The notes beneath the pieces are model-generated. The model made no database searches. It was not told where the DNA came from and worked only from the letters and a program-made list of their open reading frames with translations. Source: Bugula neritina (Eukaryota; Bryozoa; Gymnolaemata; Cheilostomatida; Bugulidae). Taken from it: a stretch of DNA of 64,000 nt. This document shows positions 63,943-64,000 of the stretch, piece by piece. The number at the start of each line of letters is the position of its first letter. Position 1 is the first letter of the stretch. Where the stretch lies: NCBI GenBank assembly GCA_964035545.1, contig OZ037768.1, positions 9,353,241-9,417,240 of the forward strand. Reading direction: 5' to 3'. A program made the position numbers and the translations under genes.

Positions 63943-64000
63943 TAAGTATTATTGTTATTGTTGGTGTTCAACATTTTTACTATTGGAAATTTCTTTCAGT

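Overview
This window is nuclear DNA of an invertebrate animal. Genes are split by many mostly short GT-AG introns. The products are eukaryotic or animal-specific (ribosomal protein L10, SNX29, a Josephin protease, GTPBP1, LUC7L3, Piwi, an ankyrin/SOCS-box protein, AMPK alpha). The spacers are AT-rich and full of transposon remnants and odd low-complexity tracts. The gene set with Piwi, the compact introns and the AT-rich spacers would fit a sponge or another early-branching or marine invertebrate. That lineage guess is inference; no single feature fixes the phylum.

Layout. 1-1260: 3' part of a broken RTE-type LINE. 1633-3755 (-): two splice-flanked exons of an unidentified gene, whose intron holds a Harbinger-like MITE. 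4263-6700 (-): RPL10, complete, with two near-identical 206-nt intronic elements that look like box C/D snoRNAs. 7600-10146: spacer with a piggyBac-like MITE and mosaic repeats. 10147-19308 (+): SNX29 in 21 coding exons (730 aa). 20766-21614 (-): Josephin protease, convergent with SNX29. 21615-26989: long spacer with an LTR-like block, triplet repeats and an AGATCGATCT-rich foldback element. 26990-31518 (+): GTPBP1, 11 exons (609 aa). 33269-36116 (-): LUC7L3, 5 exons (456 aa), convergent with GTPBP1. 38774-44003 (-): Piwi, 13 coding exons (895 aa), with a probable non-coding first exon near 46840. 46960-51860: spacer with a hAT remnant and a 15-bp minisatellite. 51864-52853 (-): GDPD1-like phosphodiesterase, single coding exon. 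54200-55090: very decayed LINE. 57141-60126 (-): ankyrin/SOCS-box protein, 5 exons (547 aa). 61730-63941 (+): first two exons of AMPK alpha, cut by the window end.

The genes do not form an operon or pathway; they are ordinary single loci. Gene models were built by joining exons whose GT/AG borders and codon phases agree. For RPL10, SNX29, JOSD, GTPBP1, LUC7L3, Piwi and the ankyrin gene the joined lengths are exact multiples of three with no internal stop. Most protein names rest on recognising family sequence from knowledge, not on a search.

The best leads are the duplicated snoRNA-like element in RPL10, several short transposons with intact target-site duplications, the AGATCGATCT foldback element, the widespread mosaic ACTAATAGT-type tracts, and the unidentified two-exon gene at the left.
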